This document shows, in pieces, positions 26,811 through 35,905 of a stretch of DNA of 64,000 nucleotides. A program made the translations under genes and the position numbers. Below the pieces are notes generated by a model. The model saw nothing but the letters and a program-made list of their open reading frames with translations, did not search any database and was not told the origin of the DNA. How positions within the stretch are numbered: the stretch's first letter is position 1; each line of letters opens with the position of its first letter. This stretch comes from Pacificoceanicola onchidii (GTDB taxonomy: Bacteria > Pseudomonadota > Alphaproteobacteria > Rhodobacterales > Rhodobacteraceae): contig NZ_SRXY01000001.1 in assembly GCF_004804335.1 (NCBI RefSeq), positions 496,001 through 560,000 on the forward strand. The letters are read 5' to 3'.

Positions 26811-27287
26811 TCATTCCTGAGCCAACAGCTTTTCCGCAATCCACTGCAAGGCGTCTTCGCATGAATAGGTAACGTGCAAATTGCCCATATCCTCGATCCC
26901 GTGGCCACTGAGAACCTCCTGCGCCATACGGATGCAGCCGTACCCCAACTCGCTGTCGACAACGAAGGCGCGCAATGCGCCCTTGCGCTGCGGCATGTGT
27001 GCCAGTGAAAGCAGTTGTCGACGGCACACAGCCAAATCGTAGGGGTTGAAGTCAAATCCGCGAAAGTCCCACAACGTGGGCATTTTAGCGCCAAGTTCCG
27101 ACCTCTCGCTCAGCAGTCGCAGTGTCTCGAGAACTGCATCCTTCGACAGGAACCCGACCGGCCGGAACCGAACGAACCGGGCGCCTCCGGGAAGCCTGTC
27201 ATGGGACACATCGAGCTTCCCCTCTGCGCGGATGTTTTCCGTCGAATCGAAACCGGCCATCCGCCGGTCGCTATGATCGCACGTCAT
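26811..27287 (-). CDS. Hypothetical protein, possibly STAS/SpoIIAA-like
   Basis: This 158-residue protein has alternating beta strands and helices. Segments LPGGARFVRFRPVGFLSKDAVLETLR and PTLWDFRGFDF resemble the small STAS/SpoIIAA-like folds found in Rhodobacterales. There is no signal peptide or membrane segment. A second ATG at about codon 10 (MAGFDS) could be the start. The match to a fold is inferred. Confidence 0.6.
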   Translation of the reverse strand: MTCDHSDRRMAGFDSTENIRAEGKLDVSHDRLPGGARFVRFRPVGFLSKDAVLETLRLLSERSELGAKMPTLWDFRGFDFNPYDLAVCRRQLLSLAHMPQRKGALRAFVVDSELGYGCIRMAQEVLSGHGIEDMGNLHVTYSCEDALQWIAEKLLAQE

Positions 27288-27413
27288 TCTACTCTCGCAT
27301 TGACGTCCCCGAGTTGATCCCTCTCACATACCGTTCTTACTTCCAATGCAGGGCAGCAGAATCGCGCGGCGTAACACCCTTAAGCCAGTCAGGAGACTAT
27401 TTCTTATCGTTGA

Positions 27414-27433
27414 GTTGCATCTTTCAATGCAAC
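27414..27433. other. Hairpin in the AT-rich region before uvrB
   Basis: A 7-bp perfect inverted repeat, GTTGCAT and ATGCAAC, has a 6-base loop. A run of six T residues follows 11 bases later, too far for a classical terminator. It may be a protein site or a leader structure. Confidence 0.4.
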
Positions 27434-27525
27434 CTATAGGTGTATTTTTTGGTGTGCGCAAGATATTTGTTTTTCTTTTTGAGAGCATAGCAACCGATGT
27501 GGTGGCCCAGCAACTGTAGACGTGG

Positions 27526-27540
27526 GTTCACAAGTATTTC
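27526..27540 (+). promoter_or_regulatory. Candidate LexA (SOS) site upstream of uvrB
   Basis: GTTC-N7-TTTC differs in one base from the alphaproteobacterial LexA pattern GTTC-N7-GTTC. It lies 148 bases before the uvrB start. uvrB is often SOS-regulated, so the site is worth testing, but the match is partial. Confidence 0.35.
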
Positions 27541-27687
27541 GTAGCAAGGTCGGGCAAGCCTGCCGGTTTTTTGTCAATCAATCGGAGAATGCGTCCTTGA
27601 GAGCCTTCTCCTGCCATTTTCTGACAGCATTCGCCCTTGCATCCCCGCCCCACCGTGCCACATTTGGCACGCGAAGGAGTCTGTTCT

Positions 27688-29883
27688 ATGCACAACAACA
27701 ATCCGCAATCCATGCCAGTCATGCACGCCGCAGCGCCGGATGTGCGGACGCGCGAAAAGCTGGAAGGCGGCAAGCAGTTCATCATGCACACAGAGTTCAA
27801 TGCGGCCGGGGACCAACCCACTGCCATTGAAGAGCTGTCGGGCGGGATCAACGGCGGTGAACGCGATCAGGTACTGCTTGGGGCGACCGGGACCGGCAAA
27901 ACCTTCACCATGGCCAAGGTCATCGAAGAGACCCAGCGCCCCGCCATCATCCTCGCCCCGAACAAAACGCTCGCGGCGCAATTGTATGGCGAATTCAAGG
28001 GGTTCTTTCCCGAAAACGCGGTCGAATACTTCGTGTCCTACTACGATTACTACCAACCCGAAGCCTATGTGGCACGCTCGGACACCTACATCGAGAAAGA
28101 ATCGCAGATCAACGAACAGATCGACCGGATGCGCCACTCGGCAACGCGCGCACTGCTGGAACGGGATGACGTGATTATCGTGGCCTCGGTGTCCTGCATC
28201 TACGGCATTGGTTCGGTCGAGACCTACGGGGCGATGACCCAGGATCTATTCATCGAAAAGGAATACGATCTGCGAAAGGTCATTGCGGACCTTGTCGCAC
28301 AGCAATACCGCCGAAACGACCAAGCGTTTCAGCGCGGGTGTTTCCGGGTTCGCGGGGACAGCCTTGAGGTCTGGCCCGCGCACCTTGAGGATCGAGCCTG
28401 GAAGCTGTCTTTCTTTGGCGAAGAGTTGGAGAGCATCACGGAGTTTGACCCGCTTACCGGTGAGAAAACCGACAGTTTCGAGCGCATCCGCATCTATGCA
28501 AACTCGCACTACGTCACGCCCCGCCCGACGATGAATCAGGCTATCATCGGCATCAAGAAAGAGCTGCGTCAGCGGCTCGATCAGCTGGTGAACGAAGGAA
28601 AACTGCTGGAAGCGCAACGGCTTGAACAGCGCTGCAACTTTGATCTGGAGATGCTTGAGGCCACGGGCGTCTGCAACGGGATCGAAAACTATTCGCGCTA
28701 TCTGACTGGCCGCGCCCCCGGCGAGCCGCCCCCCACCCTCTTCGAGTTCATCCCTGACAACGCAATCGTGTTTGCCGACGAGAGTCACGTCTCTGTCCCG
28801 CAGATCGGCGCGATGTACAAAGGCGACTACCGCCGCAAATTCACGCTGGCCGAACACGGGTTCCGCCTGCCGTCCTGCATGGACAACCGCCCGCTGAAAT
28901 TCGAGGAATGGGACGCCATGCGCCCGCAATCCATCTTCGTCTCGGCGACACCGGCATCGTGGGAAATGGATCAGGCCGGCGGTGTCTTTGCCGAGCAGGT
29001 CATTCGCCCCACGGGTCTTCTGGATCCGGAGGTGGAAATTCGACCTGTCGAAATGCAGGTGGACGATCTGCTGGACGAAATTCGCAAGGTCGCGGCGGAT
29101 GGATACCGCACGCTTGCAACCACATTGACCAAACGCATGGCCGAGGACCTGACGGAGTACCTGCACGAGCAGGGCATCAAGGTCCGCTACATGCACTCCG
29201 ACATCGACACCATCGAACGTATTGAAATCCTGCGCGATTTGCGGCTTGGGGCGTTTGACGTTCTGGTCGGGATCAACCTGCTGCGCGAGGGTCTCGATAT
29301 CCCGGAATGTGGGCTCGTGGCCATTCTGGACGCAGACAAGGAGGGTTTCCTGCGCTCGGAAACCTCCCTGATCCAGACCATTGGCCGCGCCGCGCGGAAC
29401 GCGGAAGGCCGCGTGATAATGTACGCGGATCGCATCACGGGCTCCATGGAACGCGCCCTGGCAGAGACCAACCGCCGCCGCGCCAAGCAGATCGCCTATA
29501 ACGAAGAGCATGGCATCACCCCGGAGACCGTGAAGAAGAACGTCGAGGACATCCTTGCCGGGCTCTATAAAGGCGACGCTGACATGAACCGCGTCACGGC
29601 GACGATCGACCCCAAACATTCCGGCTCCAACCTGCAGGCGGTTCTGGACGGCTTGAAGGCAGACATGCGCAAGGCCGCCGAGAATCTCGAATTCGAGGAA
29701 GCCGCGCGTTTGCGGGACGAAGTGAAACGGCTGGAAGCTGTCGACCTTGCCGTCTCCGACGATCCTTTGGCACGCCAGCAGGCGGTCGAGAAAGCCTCTG
29801 CCGCAGCGGTCAAGGCGAAGGGGCGGTCAACCGCGGGACGGCCCGGGCAACGGGGCGGGAATGTGAAACGGCGGAAGCGGTAA
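27688..29883 (+). CDS. uvrB: Excinuclease ABC subunit B
   Basis: This 731-residue protein is the damage-verifying helicase of nucleotide excision repair. It shows Walker A GATGTGKT, the beta-hairpin region [22 protein letters not shown], and the helicase motif IGRAARN. A C-terminal UVR domain ([13 protein letters not shown]) contacts UvrC. I choose ATG 27688 because GAAGGAG stands 8 bases upstream; the longer frame adds seventeen residues without support. The family assignment is beyond doubt. Confidence 0.98.
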   Translation: MHNNNPQSMPVMHAAAPDVRTREKLEGGKQFIMHTEFNAAGDQPTAIEELSGGINGGERDQVLLGATGTGKTFTMAKVIEETQRPAIILAPNKTLAAQLYGEFKGFFPENAVEYFVSYYDYYQPEAYVARSDTYIEKESQINEQIDRMRHSATRALLERDDVIIVASVSCIYGIGSVETYGAMTQDLFIEKEYDLRKVIADLVAQQYRRNDQAFQRGCFRVRGDSLEVWPAHLEDRAWKLSFFGEELESITEFDPLTGEKTDSFERIRIYANSHYVTPRPTMNQAIIGIKKELRQRLDQLVNEGKLLEAQRLEQRCNFDLEMLEATGVCNGIENYSRYLTGRAPGEPPPTLFEFIPDNAIVFADESHVSVPQIGAMYKGDYRRKFTLAEHGFRLPSCMDNRPLKFEEWDAMRPQSIFVSATPASWEMDQAGGVFAEQVIRPTGLLDPEVEIRPVEMQVDDLLDEIRKVAADGYRTLATTLTKRMAEDLTEYLHEQGIKVRYMHSDIDTIERIEILRDLRLGAFDVLVGINLLREGLDIPECGLVAILDADKEGFLRSETSLIQTIGRAARNAEGRVIMYADRITGSMERALAETNRRRAKQIAYNEEHGITPETVKKNVEDILAGLYKGDADMNRVTATIDPKHSGSNLQAVLDGLKADMRKAAENLEFEEAARLRDEVKRLEAVDLAVSDDPLARQQAVEKASAAAVKAKGRSTAGRPGQRGGNVKRRKR

Positions 29884-29985
29884 TCCGCACTCCGCCATCA
29901 GGCTTTGGGAAAGATCAGCCCGCCCCGAAGTTGACCTGCGCGGGCATCAAACCGACACTGCCAAAACACAACGAGTTGATCCGAC

Positions 29986-30411
29986 ATGCGCCTCCTTGCT
30001 CTTCTGCTCTTCCTCGCCACACCCGCCTTCGCTTGGGACACCCCGCAACGCGGTAGCCAGCTTCGAGCCGACCTGATGTCCGCGATCCGGCCGCATGCGG
30101 AATGGATCCTCGGCGCGCCGGTCGAGTTTGTCATCCACGATCTGCGTGTCTCCGGCGATGTCGCTTTTGCGGCCATGCATGCACAACGACCCGGCGGCAT
30201 CGAAATTGACCTGAACACCGTTCCGGGAGCTCTGCGCGGGGAGTATGACCCGGCGTTTTCCGACGGTTCCTCCATACAGGCGCTTTTGCAGAAATCCGGC
30301 AACGTCTGGGTGGCCACGCACCACGCCATCGGAGCAACTGATGTCTGGTGGTTCTGGGATGCGTTCTGCCCGGTCTGGCACCCGGTCATCCCAGAAGCCT
30401 GCGCGGGCTGA
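29986..30411 (+). CDS. Exported protein of unknown function (141 residues)
   Basis: A signal peptide (1-16, ending AFA) is followed by a ~125-residue domain. Sequence blocks EWILGAPVEFVIHDLRV and WWFWDAFCPVWHP stand out; the latter is rich in aromatic residues. I do not recognise a family, and no catalytic motif is seen. A hairpin follows. Confidence 0.75.
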   Translation: MRLLALLLFLATPAFAWDTPQRGSQLRADLMSAIRPHAEWILGAPVEFVIHDLRVSGDVAFAAMHAQRPGGIEIDLNTVPGALRGEYDPAFSDGSSIQALLQKSGNVWVATHHAIGATDVWWFWDAFCPVWHPVIPEACAG

Positions 30412-30412
30412 A

Positions 30413-30441
30413 CGCGCCGCTCCGCCTTACGGAGCAGCGCG
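30413..30441. terminator. Hairpin between convergent 29986 gene and UspA gene
   Basis: CGCGCCGCTCCG pairs with CGGAGCAGCGCG, with one mismatch (C/A) and a short loop. It lies between two converging stops. No T tract is present, so termination activity is inferred. Confidence 0.45.
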
Positions 30442-30449
30442 CGATCATG

Positions 30450-30863
30450 TCAGCGCAGCACGTGCACCGCGCAACTGGCGTGGCGCACCACCTGCGTTGC
30501 GGTGGACCCCAGCAGCAGATCCTGCATACCCGGCCGGTGCGAGGAAATGACAATCAGGTCGCTGCCGTTTTCCTCGGCCCAGTCCAGGATCGTCCTCCCG
30601 GAATGCCCTTCGATCACGAGACCTTCTCCACCGGGAATGGCGGACGCCAGATCATTCAACTCGCTTGCAATCGCGGCCCGTGACTGGGCGGTGTAGTCCG
30701 CAGGCAGGTAGCTGACCGCGTAGCCCGGCACCTTCTCCATCACGTGCAACAAGGTGATCTTGGCTCCTTCCTCCGCCAGCCGCCCGGCCAGCGCCAGTGC
30801 TGCTTTGACCTTCTCGTCACTGCCTTCATCGAATGCAATTGGAACCAGAATGTTGGTATACAT
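30450..30863 (-). CDS. Universal stress protein UspA family
   Basis: This 137-residue single-domain UspA protein begins MYTNILVPIAFDEGS, the usual start of the fold, and ends with the block SSHRPGMQDLLLGSTA and the tail ASCAVHVLR. The GxxD...LLGS pattern is near the nucleotide-binding loop. I choose ATG 30863 because GGAGG is 8 bases upstream; ATG 30869 leaves only 2 bases. It likely supports survival under stress. Confidence 0.92.
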   Translation of the reverse strand: MYTNILVPIAFDEGSDEKVKAALALAGRLAEEGAKITLLHVMEKVPGYAVSYLPADYTAQSRAAIASELNDLASAIPGGEGLVIEGHSGRTILDWAEENGSDLIVISSHRPGMQDLLLGSTATQVVRHASCAVHVLR

Positions 30864-31141
30864 GGACATCTCCTCCTTCAGTCAAGAGGCTGACCGGCTT
30901 GCCAGCCAAGGACAGTGTCGCACGGCGCAGGCTCGCAATGCCTTGACAGAGATCATGCCAGAATTGCTCCACACTTCGGACACATTGAACCGATAGGGCT
31001 AAACGCCATCAGCAGAACGTTGTTCCGTTCCGATCCGCCCCGTCAGAAGACCCGGGCCGGTCTTTGGAAGCCATGTGGGTGGTCCCTTTCGGGTCCTCCG
31101 GCCCTTATGGGCTCCCGGCGCCAAACGCGAGGAGCAAGTGG

Positions 31142-31834
31142 ATGCGCTACCTGATCGCCGAAACGAACTGGGATGTGATGTCTCTGGCGCAGGAACTGGT
31201 CGCCAACGGCACCCTGCTGACCCGAACGGATCGGCCGGAAGATCTGCTCCACTATGCAAAAATTGGCCACGCGGACCTGATTTTGATTGCAGCGGATCAA
31301 ATGGACAAGCGCACGGTTTCCATGGACAGGCTACACGCGGCAAGCCCCGCGAGCCCGGTTGTTCTGGTCACAAACGCCGTCTCTCCCGACGCGATGTCAG
31401 GTTTTTTGGCAGCCGGCGCAGACGCGGTTGTCGATTGCTCCGCCAGCGTCGAGGAGGTGCTTGCAAGACTTCAGGCCATCGCTCGCCGCGGCCACGGGCT
31501 CGGACGCCCTGTTCTGCAGTACGGCCCGCTGCGGCTCGACCTCATGCATCGGCGCGCCCATCTGGGAGAGGTCCGTCTCAAGCTCACACCGAAAGTCTAT
31601 GAACTGCTTGAGTTCATCGCCCTGCGCCCCGGTCGTCTGGTCACGCGGGAAAACCTGCTGACGCATATCTACGGGTTGGAGAATGAGCCGGATCCGCGGG
31701 TGTTTGACGTCTACATGTGCAATCTGCGCGCCCAGCTTTCCGCCTCGGGCGGCGCCGTGGACATCGAAACCGCACGCGGAGCGGGCTTTCGGTTTGTGGC
31801 GGCTGATATGGGCACGGGCGGCATAGCCGCCTGA
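31142..31834 (+). CDS. OmpR-type DNA-binding regulator with degenerate receiver domain
   Basis: This 230-residue protein is an N-terminal receiver-like domain (about 1-120) plus an OmpR winged helix (about 130-225) with LKLTPKVYELLEFIALRPGRLVTRENLL and the end GAGFRFV. The receiver lacks the phospho-acceptor: the DLILI strand is followed by Ala where CtrA and others have Asp. The usual acidic pair after strand 1 and the Lys of strand 5 are also missing (DAVVDCSAS). It resembles CtrA and FtcR/Rem-type factors. It probably works without phosphorylation. ATG 31142 has GAGGAG 7 bases upstream. Confidence 0.85.
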   Translation: MRYLIAETNWDVMSLAQELVANGTLLTRTDRPEDLLHYAKIGHADLILIAADQMDKRTVSMDRLHAASPASPVVLVTNAVSPDAMSGFLAAGADAVVDCSASVEEVLARLQAIARRGHGLGRPVLQYGPLRLDLMHRRAHLGEVRLKLTPKVYELLEFIALRPGRLVTRENLLTHIYGLENEPDPRVFDVYMCNLRAQLSASGGAVDIETARGAGFRFVAADMGTGGIAA

Positions 31835-31863
31835 CACGGCACATCTGTTGTAGCTTCTCCGCT

Positions 31864-31923
31864 TTGCGCCGCTTTCTGGCGCAACGGCCCCGTTTTCCTT
31901 GACAGGCCAAGGACAGCGGGGCC
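31864..31923. terminator. Two tandem hairpins after the OmpR-type regulator
   Basis: A perfect 7-bp hairpin (TTGCGCC with GGCGCAA, 31864-31884) is followed by GGCCCCG with CGGGGCC (31886-31923), which contains an inner CCTTG/CAAGG stem. No T tract follows the second. They lie between the regulator and the DUF484 gene. Either termination or leader folding is possible. Confidence 0.5.
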
Positions 31924-31965
31924 AAACAAGGTCAAATCAAACTGATCGCCCGGCAACAGGGCGGC

Positions 31966-32697
31966 ATGAGCAGCATTGAGACATCCATGACCAGCAGCAG
32001 CCAGCGTATCGACGATTCGATCCGGGAGACCATCATTTCTCAGCCGGACATCATCCTTGACGACAAGGATCTGATGCATGCGCTGATCGCCGCGAACGAA
32101 CGCGCCATGGGTGGCAATATCATCGATCTGCGCGGCATCGCGATGGAACGTCTCGAAGCGCGGCTGGACCGCCTGGAAGACACACACCGCTCTGTCATCG
32201 CCGCCGCCTACGAAAACCTCGCGGGCACCAATCAGATCCACCGCGCCGTTCTGCGTATGCTGGACCCTTTGGAGTTCGAACCTTTCCTGCATGACCTCGG
32301 CAGTGAAGTGGCGCAGATTCTGCGCGTTGATTGCGTCCGGTTGGTTCTCGAAAGCGCCAACGCCGAAGGCGAAGTGGCGGTCGAACGTCTCGGCGATGTT
32401 TTGTCTGTGGCCGAGCCGGGATTTGTTGCGGATTACATCTCCGAAGGCCGCGAGGCGCCGCTGCGCCCGGTTACTCTGCGACAGATCGAAGAAGGCAACA
32501 CCCAGATTTTCGGCGACAAGGCCGACTGGATTCGCTCTGAAGCCTGTCTCAAACTGGATTTCGGCCCAGGGCGTCTACCCGGCCTTTTGGTGATGGGCTC
32601 TGAAGACCCACACATGTTCACGCCGCAGCAGGGCACGGACCTGCTTGCCTTCTTTGGTGGTGTTTTCGAACGCGCCATGCGGCGCTGGCTGAGCTGA
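31966..32697 (+). CDS. DUF484-family protein
   Basis: This 243-residue protein has an N-terminal helical region and a GAF-like domain, with VLRMLDPLEFEPFLHDLGSEVAQIL near 85 and the end block LLVMGSEDPHMFTPQQGTDLLAFFGGVF. DUF484 genes next to xerC are common in proteobacteria. The function is unknown; GAF-like domains often bind small molecules. It is 78 bases upstream of xerC. Confidence 0.9.
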   Translation: MSSIETSMTSSSQRIDDSIRETIISQPDIILDDKDLMHALIAANERAMGGNIIDLRGIAMERLEARLDRLEDTHRSVIAAAYENLAGTNQIHRAVLRMLDPLEFEPFLHDLGSEVAQILRVDCVRLVLESANAEGEVAVERLGDVLSVAEPGFVADYISEGREAPLRPVTLRQIEEGNTQIFGDKADWIRSEACLKLDFGPGRLPGLLVMGSEDPHMFTPQQGTDLLAFFGGVFERAMRRWLS

Positions 32698-32775
32698 ACA
32701 CCTTTCCGGCCCCTCGCTGCCACGGGCCTCGCAACCTTTGAACGAGGCGCGCCTGACAGGGCGCGATGAGTGGCC

Positions 32776-33702
32776 ATGACCTTGACGATCTCCCCTGCCG
32801 CGCGCGATGCGCTTGCCACGTGGCTTGACCAGACTCGCGCGCTTAAGGACGCATCCGAAAACACGCTCACCGCCTATCGCGGCGACGTTCTCGATTTCAT
32901 CGCCTTTCTCACATCGCACCACGCCGAGCCGCAGGGCCTCGCCCCGCTTGCTCGTGTGACCACATCCGACATGCGCGCCTGGATGGCCCATTTGCGCGGC
33001 ACCAGCGTTGCATCCCGCTCCATGGCGCGCAAGCTTTCCGCCGTGAAAACCTTCTACCGTTGGCTTTCGGAACGCGAAGGGTTCGAGCCAACCGCCGTTC
33101 TCTCCGCCCGCGCCCCGAAGTTTCAGAAAAAGCTGCCGCGCCCCCTGACCGAAGATGCCGCGCGCGCCATGATCGACACCGTAGAAATGCAATCGCGCGA
33201 AGGCTGGGTCGGCGCGCGCGATGCGGCGGTTGTCACGCTGCTCTACGGTTGCGGATTGCGGATTTCCGAAGCGCTGGGTCTGACGGGCCGTGATCTGCCG
33301 CTGGGCGAAACTCTCAGAATTCTGGGCAAAGGCAAGAAGGAACGCATCGTGCCCGTTCTGCCGATCGCCCGGCGCGCCATCGACACGTATCTGCAACTGT
33401 GCCCGCACCCCATGGCCCCTGACCTGCCGGTTTTCCGCGGCGCGCGGGGAGGCGCGTTGAACCCGCGCCTGATCCAGAAGGTCACGGCCCAGGCTCGCAT
33501 GCAGCTCGGACTGCCCGCAACCGCCACGCCCCACGCCATGCGGCACAGCTTTGCCACACATCTGTTGTCAGCGGGCGGCGATCTTCGCGCCATTCAGGAA
33601 CTGCTCGGTCATGCATCGCTCTCAACAACCCAGGCCTATACATCCGTTGATCAGGTCCACCTGATGCAGGTCTACGAGGCGACGCACCCCAAAGCGGGAT
33701 AA
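32776..33702 (+). CDS. xerC: Tyrosine recombinase XerC
   Basis: This 308-residue enzyme has an N-terminal SAM-like DNA-binding domain and a C-terminal catalytic domain. The catalytic residues are visible: Arg in GCGLRISEAL, Lys in GKGKKER, His/Arg in HAMRHSFATHLL, His in GHASLSTTQ and Tyr in QAYTS. XerC with XerD resolves chromosome dimers at dif. The start at ATG 32776 or GTG 32770 cannot be settled. Position after DUF484 supports XerC rather than a mobile integrase. Confidence 0.93.
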   Translation: MTLTISPAARDALATWLDQTRALKDASENTLTAYRGDVLDFIAFLTSHHAEPQGLAPLARVTTSDMRAWMAHLRGTSVASRSMARKLSAVKTFYRWLSEREGFEPTAVLSARAPKFQKKLPRPLTEDAARAMIDTVEMQSREGWVGARDAAVVTLLYGCGLRISEALGLTGRDLPLGETLRILGKGKKERIVPVLPIARRAIDTYLQLCPHPMAPDLPVFRGARGGALNPRLIQKVTAQARMQLGLPATATPHAMRHSFATHLLSAGGDLRAIQELLGHASLSTTQAYTSVDQVHLMQVYEATHPKAG

Positions 33703-33766
33703 GCGCGTTGCGAGAGACCGGCGCGGGGCCTAGTCTCTTCCCAAACTCCAAATCAGGACCGCCCCC

Positions 33767-34369
33767 ATGAAGCTGATCAAATCCGATGCCTCTCCCTTTG
33801 TGCGCAAGACGCTGGTCACGCTGCATGAAACAGGCCTCTTGGAGCAGACCGAACTGGTATCCGTCACAACCTCGCCGCTGAACTCCGATCCAACCGTGCT
33901 TGCGACGAACCCGATCGGGAAAATCCCGGCGCTGGTGCGGGACGATGGCCCCGCGCTGTACGACAGTCGTGTGATCTGCCGGTACCTTGATGCCAAGGCA
34001 GGCGCGGGCCTCTATCCCGAATCCCGATTGTGGGAGACCCTTACTCTGGAAGCCACCGGCGACGGAATCATGGATTCCGCCGTCAGCATGACCTACGAAG
34101 CCCGCTTTCGCGGACCCGAACTGGTGTTCGAAGACTGGGTCGAGGCGCAGTGGGCCAAGGTTTCGCGTGCGCTCGATGCGTTGGAAGAGCGGTGGATGAG
34201 CCATCTGGCGGGCCCGCTGGACATGGGACAGATCAGCGTGGCCTGTGCGTTGGGCTATCTCGACCTGCGTCATGACGCGCGCGGGTGGCGAAACGGTCGG
34301 CCTGCGCTTGCCGCATGGCACGAGGCATTCGAGCAGCGCGCATCCATGAAGGCGACCGCTCCGGTCTGA
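33767..34369 (+). CDS. Glutathione S-transferase family protein
   Basis: This 200-residue protein has a thioredoxin-fold N-terminal half with NPIGKIPAL (cis-proline loop) and DSRVICRYLD, typical of glutathione binding. The helical C-terminal half follows. The substrate is not predictable. A palindromic repeat follows its 3' end. Confidence 0.92.
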   Translation: MKLIKSDASPFVRKTLVTLHETGLLEQTELVSVTTSPLNSDPTVLATNPIGKIPALVRDDGPALYDSRVICRYLDAKAGAGLYPESRLWETLTLEATGDGIMDSAVSMTYEARFRGPELVFEDWVEAQWAKVSRALDALEERWMSHLAGPLDMGQISVACALGYLDLRHDARGWRNGRPALAAWHEAFEQRASMKATAPV

Positions 34370-34387
34370 TCAACGCACCGGCGGTCC

Positions 34388-34410
34388 GTAGGGCGGGGTT
34401 TCACCCCGCC
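34388..34410. repeat. REP-like palindrome, copy 1
   Basis: GTAGGGCGGGGTTTCACCCCGCC: an inverted repeat with GGCGGGGT and ACCCCGCC around a 3-base loop. A nearly identical element is at 38153-38175. It lies between two converging genes, 8 bases before the barrel gene stop. Confidence 0.75.
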
Positions 34411-34418
34411 ACACTCTC

Positions 34419-35084
34419 TCAGAAGTTCAGCGAAATACCGATGTTCAACGCGTTGGTCTTCAGATCGGTCTTGAAGGTACCGCCGTCTTCGAACTCGCCC
34501 TCATTGGACGAATAGGTAAACTGGTACTCCCCGAACACCGAGAACCGATCATTGATCGGATAGCTTGCACCTGCGGTCAGCCGCACGGCCGGGCCCGTCA
34601 TCTGGAAGCCGTAGGTCTTGCTTCCGGAGTTGTGATCCGCATCCACATGCGGGAATGCGATCCCGATGCCGGCACCCACGTAAGGTGTGATGTTGTTCCA
34701 CTGATCCGGCCAACGCTTCATCACATTGGCGGTCAGAATATTGTGGCCATCGGAGAACTCAAGCCGCGAAAAGCCGAGTTTGTTTTGCACGTCGTCCGGC
34801 GCGTAGGCCTTGGCGTGGGTGTACTCAACACCAAAGCCCAGCGTCTCGCTGCGCCACCATGTGACGCGCGCGCCATAATACGGCGGCATCTGGAGGGACT
34901 TGCCGTCCCACCCCACCAGTTCGTCATAGCTGCCGCCGCCGTTCGGCAGATCACCGGAGATTCTGCTATGGGGCAGTGTTTGCCAGCCCGTGTAGAACGA
35001 AAGTTCCATTTCCGCTGTAGCGGGAGCCGCGAAAGCGGCGCCGATTGCAAGCGCCGCGGCTGTGGAAAGAATCAGTTGTCGCAT
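34419..35084 (-). CDS. Outer-membrane beta-barrel protein (221 residues)
   Basis: A signal peptide (1-24, ending ATA) is followed by a barrel of about eight strands with alternating aromatic and polar residues, ending in LNF, the outer-membrane assembly signal. Blocks such as [21 protein letters not shown] and [15 protein letters not shown] fit the OMP_b-brl type. I choose ATG 35084; the upstream frame extension lacks a leader. It is divergent from petA. Confidence 0.88.
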   Translation of the reverse strand: MRQLILSTAAALAIGAAFAAPATAEMELSFYTGWQTLPHSRISGDLPNGGGSYDELVGWDGKSLQMPPYYGARVTWWRSETLGFGVEYTHAKAYAPDDVQNKLGFSRLEFSDGHNILTANVMKRWPDQWNNITPYVGAGIGIAFPHVDADHNSGSKTYGFQMTGPAVRLTAGASYPINDRFSVFGEYQFTYSSNEGEFEDGGTFKTDLKTNALNIGISLNF

Positions 35085-35243
35085 GGGAGCGCCTTGGATC
35101 AATGTCTCGCAAGTACTTAAGCATTGGCAGGTGGCTGTTTCAACCGCGACACATCCGCGCTTATTCCATTGGCGGGCTTTTGTGTGCTGGACGCCCCAGC
35201 GCAGCCCGGCTAAACACCGCCGAGGAATGGCTGTGTTTTTCGC

Positions 35244-35265
35244 GGCCTCTGGTTGTAGAGAGGCC
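35244..35265 (+). other. Hairpin in the petA leader
   Basis: GGCCTCT and AGAGGCC form a perfect 7-bp stem with an 8-base loop. It lies 35 bases before the petA start, in the 215-base divergent region. A role in translation control is possible but not shown. Confidence 0.35.
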
Positions 35266-35299
35266 ACGGAAGGCCCCGAAAGCAATGGAGCGTACCCAC

Positions 35300-35893
35300 G
35301 TGTCACATACTGAAGATCACGAAGGCACACGTAGAGACTTTCTCTATTACGCCACGGCTGGAGCCGGGGCCGTGGCCACAGGCGCAGCCGTTTGGCCGCT
35401 GGTGCATCAGATGAACCCCTCCGCCGACGTTCGCGCGCTTGCGTCCATCCGTGTTGACGTCTCCGGCGTCGAACCCGGAACGCAGCTGACTGTGAAATGG
35501 CTGGGCAAACCCGTCTTTATCCGCCACCGCACCGGTGCCGAGATCTCCGAAGCGCAAGAGCAGGATGCTGCCTTCGCCGCAGGTGAGGCCGTGGTTGACC
35601 CGCTGGCGCGCAACGCCAACCTTGCCGATGCCACCGCATCGGCTTCGGATGCCAACCGCACCATGCCGTCCCCTGAAGGCGAAGGCGCTGGCGCGTGGCT
35701 CGTTCAGATGGGCGTCTGCACGCACCTTGGCTGTGTGCCGCTCGGCGATGCCGGCGATTACAAAGGCTGGTTCTGCCCCTGCCACGGGTCGCACTACGAC
35801 CTCGCAGGCCGTATCCGCAAAGGTCCGGCCCCTGAAAACCTTCCCGTCCCGCCCGCTGAGTGGGTAGACGGCTCGACCATCAAACTCGGTTAA
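35300..35893 (+). CDS. petA: Rieske iron-sulfur protein of cytochrome bc1
   Basis: This 197-residue protein carries a twin-arginine signal ([14 protein letters not shown]) and one membrane anchor. The 2Fe-2S ligands are in CTHLGC and CPCHGSHYD. It passes electrons from quinol to cytochrome c1. I choose GTG 35300 because the start SHTEDH-GTRRDFL aligns with the Rhodobacter protein start and GGAG lies 9 bases upstream. ATG 35285 would add five residues. It is the first gene of petABC. Confidence 0.96.
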   Translation: MSHTEDHEGTRRDFLYYATAGAGAVATGAAVWPLVHQMNPSADVRALASIRVDVSGVEPGTQLTVKWLGKPVFIRHRTGAEISEAQEQDAAFAAGEAVVDPLARNANLADATASASDANRTMPSPEGEGAGAWLVQMGVCTHLGCVPLGDAGDYKGWFCPCHGSHYDLAGRIRKGPAPENLPVPPAEWVDGSTIKLG

Positions 35894-35905
35894 GGGAGCG
35901 CTCGT

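Larger units (their letters stand above)
27288..27687. other. 400-base intergenic region, locally AT-rich
   Basis: No gene is supported here. The part from about 27,340 to 27,520 is clearly lower in G+C than the rest and has T-rich runs. It holds a hairpin (27414-27433) and a LexA-like half-match site (27526-27540). The promoter of uvrB and that of the 26811 gene must lie here. Confidence 0.6.

Noticed and set aside
28246-29619. 457-codon minus-strand open frame inside uvrB
   Set aside because: Antisense to uvrB, without start site or motif.
32776-33702. Tyrosine recombinase as evidence of a mobile element
   Set aside because: Gene order DUF484-xerC and full XerC sequence fit the housekeeping enzyme; no att sites or cargo nearby.
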